Shown here: piece by piece, positions 37,318-45,560 of the stretch
Numbering within the stretch: the first letter of the stretch is position 1
Layout of the letters: every line of letters begins with the position of its first letter
DNA from: Desulfarculales bacterium UBA702
GTDB taxonomy: Bacteria; Desulfobacterota; Syntrophobacteria; Syntrophobacterales; Syntrophobacteraceae
Length of the DNA: 64,000 nucleotides
NCBI GenBank assembly: GCA_002298165.1
Contig: DBMI01000110.1
Coordinates: forward strand, 50,431 to 114,430
Direction of reading: 5' to 3'
Program-made: the position numbers and the translations under genes
Notes under the pieces: model-generated
Seen by the model: only the letters and a program-made list of their open reading frames with translations
Databases searched by the model: none
What the model was told of the DNA's origin: nothing

Positions 37318-38148
37318 TCAAAAGTGCTCGGGCTTCTTTACTCCCTTAAATTTGAGCAGGTCCGGAGATCTTTTAAGAAGGGTCCCGATGTGCGGGACAT
37401 CTTTTTCATTTCCGGGGCAGGTGCTGCCGGAGGATCGCATCGCTCCGATCCAGTCCAGCAGTTCGGCGGTTGCCGGGGGCTTTTCGAATCCCTTTTCGCG
37501 TAGATTGTAGAATGTGGTCAGTGATGTTTTGAGGAATGATTCCGATATGTCAGGGAAATGCAACCGCACGATGATGGATATCTCTTCAGGACCCGGGAAT
37601 GGAATGTAGTGGCAGAAGCAGCGGCGAAGGAACGGATCGGAGAGTTCCCGCTTGGCATTGCTGGTAATAACGATGATAGGACGCCTGCGTGCCGCAAGCT
37701 TGTGGTTGATCTCCCTTATTATGAAAGAGCCGTCCTCAAGCACGTCAAGAAGGTTATCCTGGGTATCCGAGTCGGTCTTGTCGATCTCATCGAGCAGCAA
37801 CACCCTGAGATCTTCGGCCAGAAAAGCCCTGCCGATAGGGCCGAACCGCAGGTAGTCCCAAATATTATTTACATCCCTGCCGGTGTCCGCGCTTCCAAAC
37901 CTCGAATCATTGAGCCTCAGGACAGTGTCATATACATAGCACAGTTCCTCGCCTTTAAAGGTCGATTTGCAGCGGGCCTCCTCGATTTCAAGTTCAAGTG
38001 AGCGGGCTATTTCAAAGGCAAGCCTGGTTTTTCCCGTTCCCGCCTCCCCCATCAGAAGGAGGGGCTTTCCCATTGCAATGGCGATATTAACGATTTCACC
38101 CAATTCAGGTGAAAGAAAGTAGCGCTCGGTCCCCTCGAATTTCGCCAT
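37318..38148 (-). CDS. MoxR-family AAA+ ATPase
   Basis: 276 residues. Walker A GEAGTGKTRLAFEIA near residues 34-47, Walker B VLLLDEIDK near 115-123, sensor 1 ITSNAKRELSDPFLRRCF. MoxR ATPases act as chaperones in cofactor insertion or complex assembly, often with a vWA protein; none is adjacent here. The ATG at 38146-38148 has AGGAGA seven bases upstream. Position upstream of the ACIII/cbb3 operon invites a role in its assembly, but this is only inference. DUF4911 lies 29 bases upstream. Confidence 0.85.
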   Translation of the reverse strand: MAKFEGTERYFLSPELGEIVNIAIAMGKPLLLMGEAGTGKTRLAFEIARSLELEIEEARCKSTFKGEELCYVYDTVLRLNDSRFGSADTGRDVNNIWDYLRFGPIGRAFLAEDLRVLLLDEIDKTDSDTQDNLLDVLEDGSFIIREINHKLAARRRPIIVITSNAKRELSDPFLRRCFCHYIPFPGPEEISIIVRLHFPDISESFLKTSLTTFYNLREKGFEKPPATAELLDWIGAMRSSGSTCPGNEKDVPHIGTLLKRSPDLLKFKGVKKPEHF

Positions 38149-38177
38149 TGAACATCTCCTGTCAGGCACGATTTGCG

Positions 38178-38468
38178 CTACCCCTTTACGCTTGGACTGT
38201 CGGGGCGGCTTTCCATGAAATCCCGCAGAATATCTGAGTCATCGTCGATTTCACGCAGCTTTAGATTTTCTCGTTCCGCGTCCAGAATTTCACCCAGGAA
38301 AGGCTCGGAGCCTGGGGAGACGGCAATTCTTACGAGGCCAAGCTGAGAATCAAGTGTCGAGACTACCCCGATCCCGGGGTAGGCTTCTACAATGAATCTG
38401 AGATAGTGTATCTCGCGGGGATCAATGAGAAAATGCAACAAGCTGCAATAGTCGCTCGACTGCTCCAA
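38178..38468 (-). CDS. DUF4911 domain protein
   Basis: 96 residues, soluble, matching the DUF4911 family that is common in deltaproteobacteria: a regulatory-like fold (HYLRFIVEAYPGIGVVSTLD). The frame starts at TTG (38466-38468) with AAAGGA eight bases upstream. It likely forms a two-gene unit with the MoxR gene. Function is unknown. Confidence 0.7.
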   Translation of the reverse strand: MEQSSDYCSLLHFLIDPREIHYLRFIVEAYPGIGVVSTLDSQLGLVRIAVSPGSEPFLGEILDAERENLKLREIDDDSDILRDFMESRPDSPSVKG

Positions 38469-38574
38469 ATTTTTGTCCTTTCGTTTTAGGTAGTTGTTAT
38501 GATACCAAATAATCCTTTAAAATAGAAAGCTCCGGATACAAATACCCGAAATTCGCTGGTTCGGAGGAATATAT

Positions 38575-40092
38575 ATGATGCGAACAGGTTCCGTTTACCT
38601 CGGGACGTTTGTGTTGGCGATGGCGGTTTTGGCTGGTGGATTCAGTTTTGGGTGGGCAGCCGAGGAGGAATGGCTGGTTCACTTTGTTGATTTTGCCAGC
38701 CAGGGCAATGCTGCCTACAACGATAAGGATAAAGTCGCTACCCAGCAGATGGCAGTTCAGGACATGCTGGTGCAGGCAGTTGCACAGGCAACGGCTCGCT
38801 TCCTCAGTCCATCCGCCATTAACAACAGGTCTACCGAACTCAGGACAAAGATCTACGGCAAAGCCAAGAAATACGTTGATTCGTACCAGGTTTTTTCTGA
38901 AACCCAGAATGGAGCAATATATCAGGTATATGGCAAGGTAAGGGTATCAACGGAACTGCTTCGGATGGACCTGGAGGAGGCTGGTTTCCAGATTGGCGAA
39001 GGGGAGGCAATAGGAATCTCTCCGGGGGCACCCCCTTCCGTTCTTGCCACGGCCTCAACGGTAGTTCCTGCCCCGGTCTCCTCACCGCCACTTTCTCCAC
39101 AGCCGGTTTTGGACCCTGCTGCAGTTCCCCCTAGTGCCTCCGATCCGACTCCGATCCCTACCCCTTCCCCTTTTTCGGTTCCGAAAACTAAAGCCCCCGA
39201 TGCCGCTGTTCAAACCAGAGACATGGTAGTCGCTTACACGAATGAGACTACCGCTCAGCCCGGATCCAGGGGACTTACAGTCACAAAGAGGGAAATTCTG
39301 TGGGTAGTTCCCGAAAAATGGGAACAGGATTGGGTGTTGCCGGCAAGCGGGCGCGAAGGACAGTTCGTCCAAAGCATCATTCGCGAACTCGACGATTATG
39401 ATTATACGTTGCATTTTCCGGAACCGGGCTCGTTGAAGATGGATTATACGGGCAACATTACCCAGACGCAGGTAATTGAGCTGGCACAGAGCCTTGGGAT
39501 CAGGCTGGCGGTACTCGGCGGAGTAGCCCTAAGGCAGGAGCGAAACAAGCTTGCAAAACTCGATGCAAACCTGCGCGTCATTAATGTGGGGGCCGGAAAA
39601 TTACAGGGAGAAATAAAACGGGAAGTGAGCATGGAGGACGTATCCAATCGCGACGGCGCCGCCGATCTGGCTTCGCGGATTGCACCTCAACTGAACAGCC
39701 TTCTGGGTGAGTCCATGTCAATCGAAAGTAAGGCCGAACCCTCCATGCAAGCAGTAGAAAAGCAGGCTGGATCCTCAAAAGATGAGCAACGCTCCACCGA
39801 ATTCGGACAATGGACTTTTAGCCTTGCGTCTGCTCAATACCCTTTCTGGAAGGAGATGGAGAGGATTTTGCGCGATCAATTCAAAACCATGCGCGTAACC
39901 GGCCTCGAGATGGGTTCGACAGAAGGGACTATCAGGCTGGACGGGGTCGATGGTGGGTATGTCTCGAGAATGAACGGCACGTCGCTTCCGAGCGGCGCAC
40001 TTGTCCATATCGAATCCTTTTCCAATGAGACGCGAACTGTGAAACTTTCTTTCACTCCGCCAGCCAACGCTGAAGCAAAGCCGAAAAGATGA
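38575..40092 (+). CDS. Secreted protein with FlgT-like N-terminal region
   Basis: 505 residues. Signal peptide, then a domain of about 110 residues (AVQDMLVQAVAQATARFLSP, KAKKYVDSYQVF) that resembles the N-terminal domain of FlgT-like and related periplasmic proteins, a Pro/Ser/Thr-rich linker (about 155-210), and two further alpha/beta domains. Strong ribosome site GGAGG seven bases before the ATG. The stop overlaps the start of the phosphatidyltransferase gene. No flagellar genes are nearby, so the FlgT likeness is structural only and unsure. Confidence 0.65.
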   Translation: MMRTGSVYLGTFVLAMAVLAGGFSFGWAAEEEWLVHFVDFASQGNAAYNDKDKVATQQMAVQDMLVQAVAQATARFLSPSAINNRSTELRTKIYGKAKKYVDSYQVFSETQNGAIYQVYGKVRVSTELLRMDLEEAGFQIGEGEAIGISPGAPPSVLATASTVVPAPVSSPPLSPQPVLDPAAVPPSASDPTPIPTPSPFSVPKTKAPDAAVQTRDMVVAYTNETTAQPGSRGLTVTKREILWVVPEKWEQDWVLPASGREGQFVQSIIRELDDYDYTLHFPEPGSLKMDYTGNITQTQVIELAQSLGIRLAVLGGVALRQERNKLAKLDANLRVINVGAGKLQGEIKREVSMEDVSNRDGAADLASRIAPQLNSLLGESMSIESKAEPSMQAVEKQAGSSKDEQRSTEFGQWTFSLASAQYPFWKEMERILRDQFKTMRVTGLEMGSTEGTIRLDGVDGGYVSRMNGTSLPSGALVHIESFSNETRTVKLSFTPPANAEAKPKR

Positions 40093-40643
40093 TAACCATC
40101 CCTAACATGCTGACCGTTGGGCGCATTTTGCTTACGCCGGTTTTGGTATGGCTGATCGTTAGGGACTGGCGCATCACTGCTTTTTTTGTTTTCACCTTTG
40201 CGGGAGTGAGTGATGCCGTCGACGGTTTCATCGCGCGGCAATTCAACCAGAGGAGCCGTTTGGGGGCCTATTTGGACCCCCTCGCCGACAAGACCCTCCT
40301 TGTGAGTTCATTTATCGCCCTGTGGTACGCCGGCAAAATTCCACTGTGGCTGATTGGGATCACGGTCGGACGCGACCTGGTAATCCTGTCCGGGTTCTTT
40401 TATCTCTACTTCTCCGGAATAAGAGTCGAGATGCGGCCGCTGGCGGTCAGCAAGGCAACGACTTTCTTCCAGCTTTTGACAGTTTTCTCAGTACTCGGCG
40501 AGCCCCTCCTGACGATGCCAAATGTAGTTTACACGACATTTTTTTGGGTTACCGCCGCCTTCTCTGTCTACAGCGGATGGCGTTATTTCTCCGTAGGGAT
40601 GTCGTTGCTCAATGCGAGAAGCGGCGGTGGGGCGGATCTATAA
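40089..40643 (+). CDS. pgsA: CDP-alcohol phosphatidyltransferase (PgsA-like)
   Basis: 184 residues with five or six TM helices. The family motif DG-x2-AR-x8-G-x3-D-x3-D is complete: DAVDGFIARQF, then SRLGAYLDPLADK. It should join CDP-diacylglycerol and glycerol 3-phosphate in phosphatidylglycerol synthesis, or make a related lipid; the exact alcohol is not readable from sequence. Its ATG overlaps the stop of the preceding gene (ATGA). Confidence 0.85.
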   Translation: MITIPNMLTVGRILLTPVLVWLIVRDWRITAFFVFTFAGVSDAVDGFIARQFNQRSRLGAYLDPLADKTLLVSSFIALWYAGKIPLWLIGITVGRDLVILSGFFYLYFSGIRVEMRPLAVSKATTFFQLLTVFSVLGEPLLTMPNVVYTTFFWVTAAFSVYSGWRYFSVGMSLLNARSGGGADL

Positions 40644-40654
40644 AGGTTTTTTTA

Positions 40655-40683
40655 TTGACATAGTTTTGCCGCATCGTTATAGA
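40655..40683 (+). promoter_or_regulatory. Sigma-70 promoter for tRNA-Val
   Basis: TTGACA, exactly 17 bases, TATAGA, ending 16 bases before the tRNA. The -35 is a perfect match and the -10 differs at one or two positions. Transcription should start near 40690. Confidence 0.8.
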
Positions 40684-40699
40684 TTCAAAGTTCGGATGT

Positions 40700-40774
40700 A
40701 GGCACGTAGCTCAGTGGGAGAGCGCTACCCTGACACGGTAGAAGCCGGCGGTTCAAAACCGCCCGTGCCTACCA
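40700..40774 (+). tRNA. tRNA-Val (anticodon GAC)
   Basis: Complete cloverleaf: acceptor stem AGGCACG / CGTGCCT, D arm GCTC-AGTGGGA-GAGC, anticodon stem CTACC / GGTAG with loop CTGACAC (anticodon GAC, reading Val GUC/GUU), T arm GGCGG-TTCAAAA-CCGCC, discriminator A and an encoded CCA. Confidence 0.95.
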
Positions 40775-40925
40775 CCGCTTCGGCAAACCGCTCCTGGTGA
40801 GATGAGACTCCGGAAGGTAGCCGCGGCTACGAAGTACGAACATTTGATTCGGCCGACCGACCACTTGGACCAGGATAGCAATAGGAATAGAAAATTTCGA
40901 CTGAAGGAAATATCATTTCCGCGCG

Positions 40926-40964
40926 GGCATCTTTCCAATTGGTGGGGGTGCCTTTTTTTGTTTA
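40926..40964 (+). terminator. Terminator/attenuator-like hairpin before thrS
   Basis: GGCATC / GGTGCC stem (one G-T pair) enclosing a loop with a CCAATTGG palindrome, followed by seven T's then GTTT. It could end the tRNA-Val transcript or act as an attenuator in the thrS leader, about 60 bases upstream of the thrS ATG. Confidence 0.55.
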
Positions 40965-41023
40965 GAGCCAACCGGCCGTGATGCTCTTGCGTGGATTGGC
41001 CCGCGCTGATACAGGAAGAGAAA

Positions 41024-42961
41024 ATGAACTTGGATGAAATCCGGATTACCCTTCCGGACGGTAGCAGCGAGACCGTCCCCAGGGGAACGAGCCTACAAGA
41101 GGTCCTGTCCAGGATAAAGCCTTCCGCGGACGGTTGGATTGCCGCGAAGTTAAACGGCCGGATGGTGGATCTTGCAGCGAAGTTAGAGGAAGATGCCGCC
41201 GTCGAGGGGGTGGAGAAGGGCAGTGAGGAAGCAACCGTGGTGCTTCGCCACAGTGCTGCTCACATAATGGCCCAGGCCGTTAAATCAATTTTCCCGGAAG
41301 CCAGGATCGGGATCGGACCGGCAATCGAAAATGGCTTCTACTATGACTTCGAAGTCGAAAGGCCATTTACCGACGAAGACCTCGCCAAAATAGAATCCAA
41401 GATGCGAGACATCGTCTCGCGGAAACTTACATTCAAGCGTACCGAGGTTTCCCGCGAGGAGGCGATACGATTTTTTGCGGAATCGGGTGAAAAGTACAAA
41501 GTGGAGCTGCTGGAAGAATTTACCGATCCTCACGTCTCCTATTACCAGCAGGGAGATTTTGTCGATCTGTGCCGTGGCCCACACCTTCCTCACACGGGAT
41601 ACCTCAAGGCATTCAAGCTGCTTAGCGTTGCGGGTGCATACTGGCGCGGCGATGAGCGCAATCCCATGTTGCAGCGGATCTACGGGACTGCATTCTTCGA
41701 CGTCGAGGGGTTGAAAAAATACCTGCACTTCCTGGCGGAAGCCCAGAAGCGGGACCATCGGCGGCTGGGAAAAGAACTCGACCTTTTCTCTTTTACCGAT
41801 GAAGTCGGGGCGGGAATGGTTATATACCATCCTAAAGGCGCTCTGATCCGGCACATACTCGAAAATTTCGAGAAGCGCGAGCATTTGCGAAGAGGCTACC
41901 AGATCGTAATTGGTCCGACTCTTCTGAAAACCGAGCTTTGGAAAAAATCGGGGCACTTCGACAACTACCGCGAGAATATGTACTTTACAGAGATAGACGA
42001 GCAGTCCTACGGCGTAAAACCCATGAACTGCCTGTCACACATGATGATCTTCAAGTCAAAGATCCGGAGCTATCGCGAACTGCCCATCCGCTATTTCGAA
42101 CTCGGGACGGTGCACCGGCATGAAAAATCCGGCGTTTTGCACGGGCTGCTTCGTGTTCGCCAGTTTACACAGGACGATGCCCACATACTTTGCATGCCGG
42201 AGCAGTTGAACCAGGAGATCAAGAATATTATAGACTTCGTAACCGAAGTCATGGGAATTTTCGGTTTCGAATACGAGATGGAAATAAGCACCCGGCCGGA
42301 GAAATCGATCGGCACCGACGAGGACTGGGAACGCGCGACAAGCGCTCTTATGAAGGCCCTTGAGGAAAAGGGCCTGCCCTTCCAGATAAATGAAGGCGAC
42401 GGGGCTTTCTATGGGCCCAAGATTGATGTTAAGCTCAAGGACGCTCTGGACAGGCGCTGGCAATGCGCGACCATTCAGTGTGATTTTACCCTGCCAGAGA
42501 GGTTCGATCTGACCTACATCGGACCCGACGGCGCAAAACATAGGCCGGTCATGGTGCACCGGGTTATCCTCGGGGCCATGGAGCGATTCCTTGGGGTCCT
42601 GATCGAGCATTTCGCGGGAGCCTTCCCGGTCTGGCTTGCTCCAGTCCAGGCAATGATAGTGACGGTAACAGATTCGCAGCTCGAGTTTGCGAACCAGGTC
42701 TGCCTCGAACTTCAGGGACGGGGGGTGCGCGCCGAGGTGGACATGAGAAGCGAAAAGCTCGGCTATAAGATACGCGATGCACAGATGCAAAAGATTCCCT
42801 ACATGCTGGTAATCGGAGACAAAGAGGTGGCCGCTGGCGCAATTGCGCCCAGGAAACGTGACGGCACGCAACTTGAGCTAATGAAGCCGCTGGATTTTGC
42901 CGATCTAATCGAGAAGGAGTGCCTTGAAGAGAGTAAAGGCCGGATTGGATTGGTAATTTAA
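41024..42961 (+). CDS. thrS: Threonyl-tRNA synthetase
   Basis: 645 residues, close to the E. coli length. N-terminal TGS domain ([17 protein letters not shown]), editing domain with [11 protein letters not shown] (HxxxH), class II core with zinc ligands in [19 protein letters not shown] and [13 protein letters not shown], and a C-terminal anticodon-binding domain. It charges tRNA-Thr. ATG at 41024 follows AGGAAGAG; an upstream GTG at 40991 is out of keeping with family starts. It leads the thrS-infC-rpmI-rplT-pheST cluster. Confidence 0.96.
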   Translation: MNLDEIRITLPDGSSETVPRGTSLQEVLSRIKPSADGWIAAKLNGRMVDLAAKLEEDAAVEGVEKGSEEATVVLRHSAAHIMAQAVKSIFPEARIGIGPAIENGFYYDFEVERPFTDEDLAKIESKMRDIVSRKLTFKRTEVSREEAIRFFAESGEKYKVELLEEFTDPHVSYYQQGDFVDLCRGPHLPHTGYLKAFKLLSVAGAYWRGDERNPMLQRIYGTAFFDVEGLKKYLHFLAEAQKRDHRRLGKELDLFSFTDEVGAGMVIYHPKGALIRHILENFEKREHLRRGYQIVIGPTLLKTELWKKSGHFDNYRENMYFTEIDEQSYGVKPMNCLSHMMIFKSKIRSYRELPIRYFELGTVHRHEKSGVLHGLLRVRQFTQDDAHILCMPEQLNQEIKNIIDFVTEVMGIFGFEYEMEISTRPEKSIGTDEDWERATSALMKALEEKGLPFQINEGDGAFYGPKIDVKLKDALDRRWQCATIQCDFTLPERFDLTYIGPDGAKHRPVMVHRVILGAMERFLGVLIEHFAGAFPVWLAPVQAMIVTVTDSQLEFANQVCLELQGRGVRAEVDMRSEKLGYKIRDAQMQKIPYMLVIGDKEVAAGAIAPRKRDGTQLELMKPLDFADLIEKECLEESKGRIGLVI

Positions 42962-43065
42962 GTCGGGCTGCCAAACCAGAGCGTAGCCTGGACGATAATA
43001 GAACGGGGAGGGGATAGTCCCCTCTCGAATTGATAAAACACTGACTCAAACGAGGAGATACTGCC

Positions 43066-43575
43066 CTGGAGAAACAACCGAACGTGAATGAAAAAATCCG
43101 GGCGCCCGAGGTCCGGGTGATCGGGCATGACGGAGCGCAATTGGGGATTATACCGGTCAGAAAGGCGCTGGAGCTGGCTGCCCAGGAGCATTTGGACCTG
43201 GTGGAAGTGGCACCGAATGCCGATCCGCCGGTGTGCAAAATAATGGATTTTGGAAAATTCAAGTACCAGCAGAACAAGCGATCTCAAGAAGCGAAAAAGA
43301 AACAGACCGTCATCCAGGTAAAAGAGGTAAAGATCCGGCCCAAAACGGACGAGCATGACCTGGTGACGAAAATAAAGCATATCAAGCGCTTTCTGGCCCA
43401 GAAGGATAAGGCTAAGGTGACGATACTTTTCCGTGGCCGTGAAATTGCCTACTCCGACCAGGGGATGAAGGTGTTGGAGCGGATAAGGGATGAGTTGAAG
43501 GACGAAATCGTGGTCGAGCAGCAGCCAAAGATGGAAGGCCGCAACATGATAATGATTTTAGCCCCGAAGTCCTGA
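43066..43575 (+). CDS. infC: Translation initiation factor IF-3 (likely CTG start)
   Basis: About 169 residues: N-domain (NEKIRAPEVRVIGHDGAQLG), lysine-rich linker and C-domain (VKEVKIRPKTDEHDL) as in IF-3, which checks start codons and keeps 30S subunits free. The first standard codon is GTG at 43084 but it has no ribosome site and would cut the usual residues before VNEKIR. CTG at 43066 lies eight bases after GAGGAG and gives LEKQPNVNEKIR; the frame is closed by TGA at 43042. IF-3 genes are known to use rare starts (AUU in E. coli) for self-control, so CTG is preferred. Confidence 0.93.
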   Translation: MEKQPNVNEKIRAPEVRVIGHDGAQLGIIPVRKALELAAQEHLDLVEVAPNADPPVCKIMDFGKFKYQQNKRSQEAKKKQTVIQVKEVKIRPKTDEHDLVTKIKHIKRFLAQKDKAKVTILFRGREIAYSDQGMKVLERIRDELKDEIVVEQQPKMEGRNMIMILAPKS

Positions 43576-43603
43576 AAAACTTGGCCTAGTCTTCCATAAT
43601 TTG

Positions 43604-43632
43604 TTGACTCTTTCTCCAGTCCCAAATAAACT
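43604..43632 (+). promoter_or_regulatory. Sigma-70 promoter before rpmI
   Basis: TTGACT, 17 bases, TAAACT, 29 bases after the infC stop. It would give a leader of about 170 bases before rpmI, where L20-type autoregulatory leaders are known in other bacteria. The promoter boxes are good; the leader role is inferred. Confidence 0.6.
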
Positions 43633-43809
43633 ACTATTTTTGTGCCAATGGTGGACCGGCCAGCGCCAGCCCACGCGCCGGCCTGATTCGGAACTTTACC
43701 CTGCTTCGATTTCCATACAAAACGGCCCAGGGACGGGATCGCCGATTGTTTCAATATTTCGAATAGCGAACTCGCTACCCCATATTGTTCGGAATGGAGG
43801 ATGCTCGTA

Positions 43810-44007
43810 ATGCCCAAAATAAAGACAAACCGCGCCGCCGCAAAGCGTTTCAAGAAAACGGGGTCCGGTAAAATCGTCCGTGCCAAGGCCTTCAAGAGCC
43901 ATATCCTGACGAAGAAAAGCCCCAAGAGAAAACGGGCCCTTCGAAGGGACACCCTGGTGAATGCAGTCAGTTCAAAGGGTCTTGCGCGGATGTTGCCGTA
44001 TCTGTAG
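43810..44007 (+). CDS. rpmI: Ribosomal protein bL35
   Basis: 65 residues, starts [20 protein letters not shown], the bL35 signature, and is strongly basic. The ATG at 43810 has GGAGG nine bases upstream; the earlier ATG at 43801 is inside that site. Large-subunit protein; part of the translation operon. Confidence 0.96.
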   Translation: MPKIKTNRAAAKRFKKTGSGKIVRAKAFKSHILTKKSPKRKRALRRDTLVNAVSSKGLARMLPYL

Positions 44008-44080
44008 ACGGAAGGACGGAACAGGGGAGGATAAAATGAAAACCCCGTTCCGGATGCCTTATGTATGAAGGAGATTTCAG

Positions 44081-44434
44081 ATGCCTAGAGTGAAGAAGGC
44101 GGTAAAATCGAGAGAGAGACGCAAGAAGGTTCTTGCCGCCGCCAAGGGATACCGTGGAGGGCGCGGCACGTTGCTCCGCTCTGCAACGGAGACTGTCGAT
44201 CGTGCTCTAAAGTTCGCTTACCGTGATCGCAAGGTCAGAAAGCGTGATTTCAGAAGCCTGTGGATCATGCGTATCAATGCCGCGGCTCGCCTGCACGACC
44301 TCAGTTATTCAAAGCTTATGAACGGGCTTAAGAAAGCCAACGTCACGCTTGACCGCAAAGCCTTGGCAAACCTCGCTGCTACCAACCCCGAAGCCTTCGC
44401 GGAACTGGCAAGGCTCGCGAAAGAAGCTGCGTAA
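44081..44434 (+). CDS. rplT: Ribosomal protein bL20
   Basis: 117 residues; [20 protein letters not shown] and [18 protein letters not shown] are bL20 landmarks. It binds 23S rRNA early in assembly and in many bacteria also represses its own operon by binding the leader. ATG follows AAGGAGAT. It ends four bases before pheS. Confidence 0.97.
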   Translation: MPRVKKAVKSRERRKKVLAAAKGYRGGRGTLLRSATETVDRALKFAYRDRKVRKRDFRSLWIMRINAAARLHDLSYSKLMNGLKKANVTLDRKALANLAATNPEAFAELARLAKEAA

Positions 44435-44438
44435 GAAA

Positions 44439-45449
44439 ATGAAACAGGCTGTTCAAAACCTCCTTGATACGGCTTCCAATGAAGTGTCCGGTCTGGGAGA
44501 CGACCAGAAGGCCCTTGACCAGGCACGGGTCAAATTCCTGGGAAGAAAGGGAGAGCTGGCGCAGCTTTTTAAAGAGCTGGGTAAGGTTCCCGAACAGGAA
44601 CGCCGAGAGGCCGGGAGAATTCTAAACGAAGCCAAGGCCAAACTTGAGGCGATCTTTTCCGACGCGCTCGAAAACAGCCGAAGACTTGCTGCGGGAAAAC
44701 GCGAGTCAATTGACGTCACCGTTCCGGGCAGAAAACCTCAACAAGGCCGGCTGCACCCGATCACCCAGGTTGCGCTCGAAATCACACGTATTTTTAACTG
44801 GTTGGGATTCGAGACGGTTGAAGGCCCGGAAATCGAGCTGGACTACTACAACTTCGAAGCCCTGAACATACCCAAAGACCATCCCGCACGGGAAATGCAA
44901 GACACCTTCTACATCTCCGAAGATGTAGTGCTGCGCACACATACCTCACCAATTCAGGTCCGTACGATGGAGAAGCGCCGGCCGCCCATCCGGATAATTG
45001 CCCCCGGCAGGACTTATCGCTGCGATTCGGACGTTACCCACACCCCCATGTTTCATCAGGTCGAGGGGCTGATGGTGGGCAAGGGCGTCTGTTTTGGCGA
45101 TTTAAAAGGCATTCTTACCACCTTCGTGCATCAGATGTTCGGACACGATGTTGGATTGAGGTTCCGGCCGAGTTTCTTTCCTTTTACCGAACCGAGCGCC
45201 GAAGTTGACATCCAGTGTGTCATGTGCCGCGGCCAGGGGTGCCGGGTGTGTTCGCAGACCGGATGGCTCGAAATACTTGGGTCCGGCATGGTCGATCCCG
45301 AAGTCTACAAATACGTCGGCTATGACCCGGAGGAGGTAACGGGGTTCGCATTCGGAATGGGAATTGAAAGAATAGCGATGCTGAAATTCGGCATAGACGA
45401 CCTTCGCCTCTTCTTCGAAAACGACCTCCGTTTCCTGAATCAATTCTAG
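44439..45449 (+). CDS. pheS: Phenylalanyl-tRNA synthetase alpha subunit
   Basis: 336 residues. N-terminal coiled coil ([20 protein letters not shown]), class II motif 2 area [20 protein letters not shown] and [17 protein letters not shown], motif 3 [14 protein letters not shown]. With PheT it forms the alpha2-beta2 enzyme that charges tRNA-Phe. The ATG at 44439 is chosen by family start and the four-base gap from rplT; longer frames run into rplT. Confidence 0.96.
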   Translation: MKQAVQNLLDTASNEVSGLGDDQKALDQARVKFLGRKGELAQLFKELGKVPEQERREAGRILNEAKAKLEAIFSDALENSRRLAAGKRESIDVTVPGRKPQQGRLHPITQVALEITRIFNWLGFETVEGPEIELDYYNFEALNIPKDHPAREMQDTFYISEDVVLRTHTSPIQVRTMEKRRPPIRIIAPGRTYRCDSDVTHTPMFHQVEGLMVGKGVCFGDLKGILTTFVHQMFGHDVGLRFRPSFFPFTEPSAEVDIQCVMCRGQGCRVCSQTGWLEILGSGMVDPEVYKYVGYDPEEVTGFAFGMGIERIAMLKFGIDDLRLFFENDLRFLNQF

Positions 45450-45560
45450 GCTACCCTCTGCGCTGCTCAATGCAGATTCATGTTGGGTTTAGTAACGGCG
45501 AACCACGGCAGGCAGGGGAACGCGAAGTAAACTCCATCATTACTTTAACTGGAATGTCAG

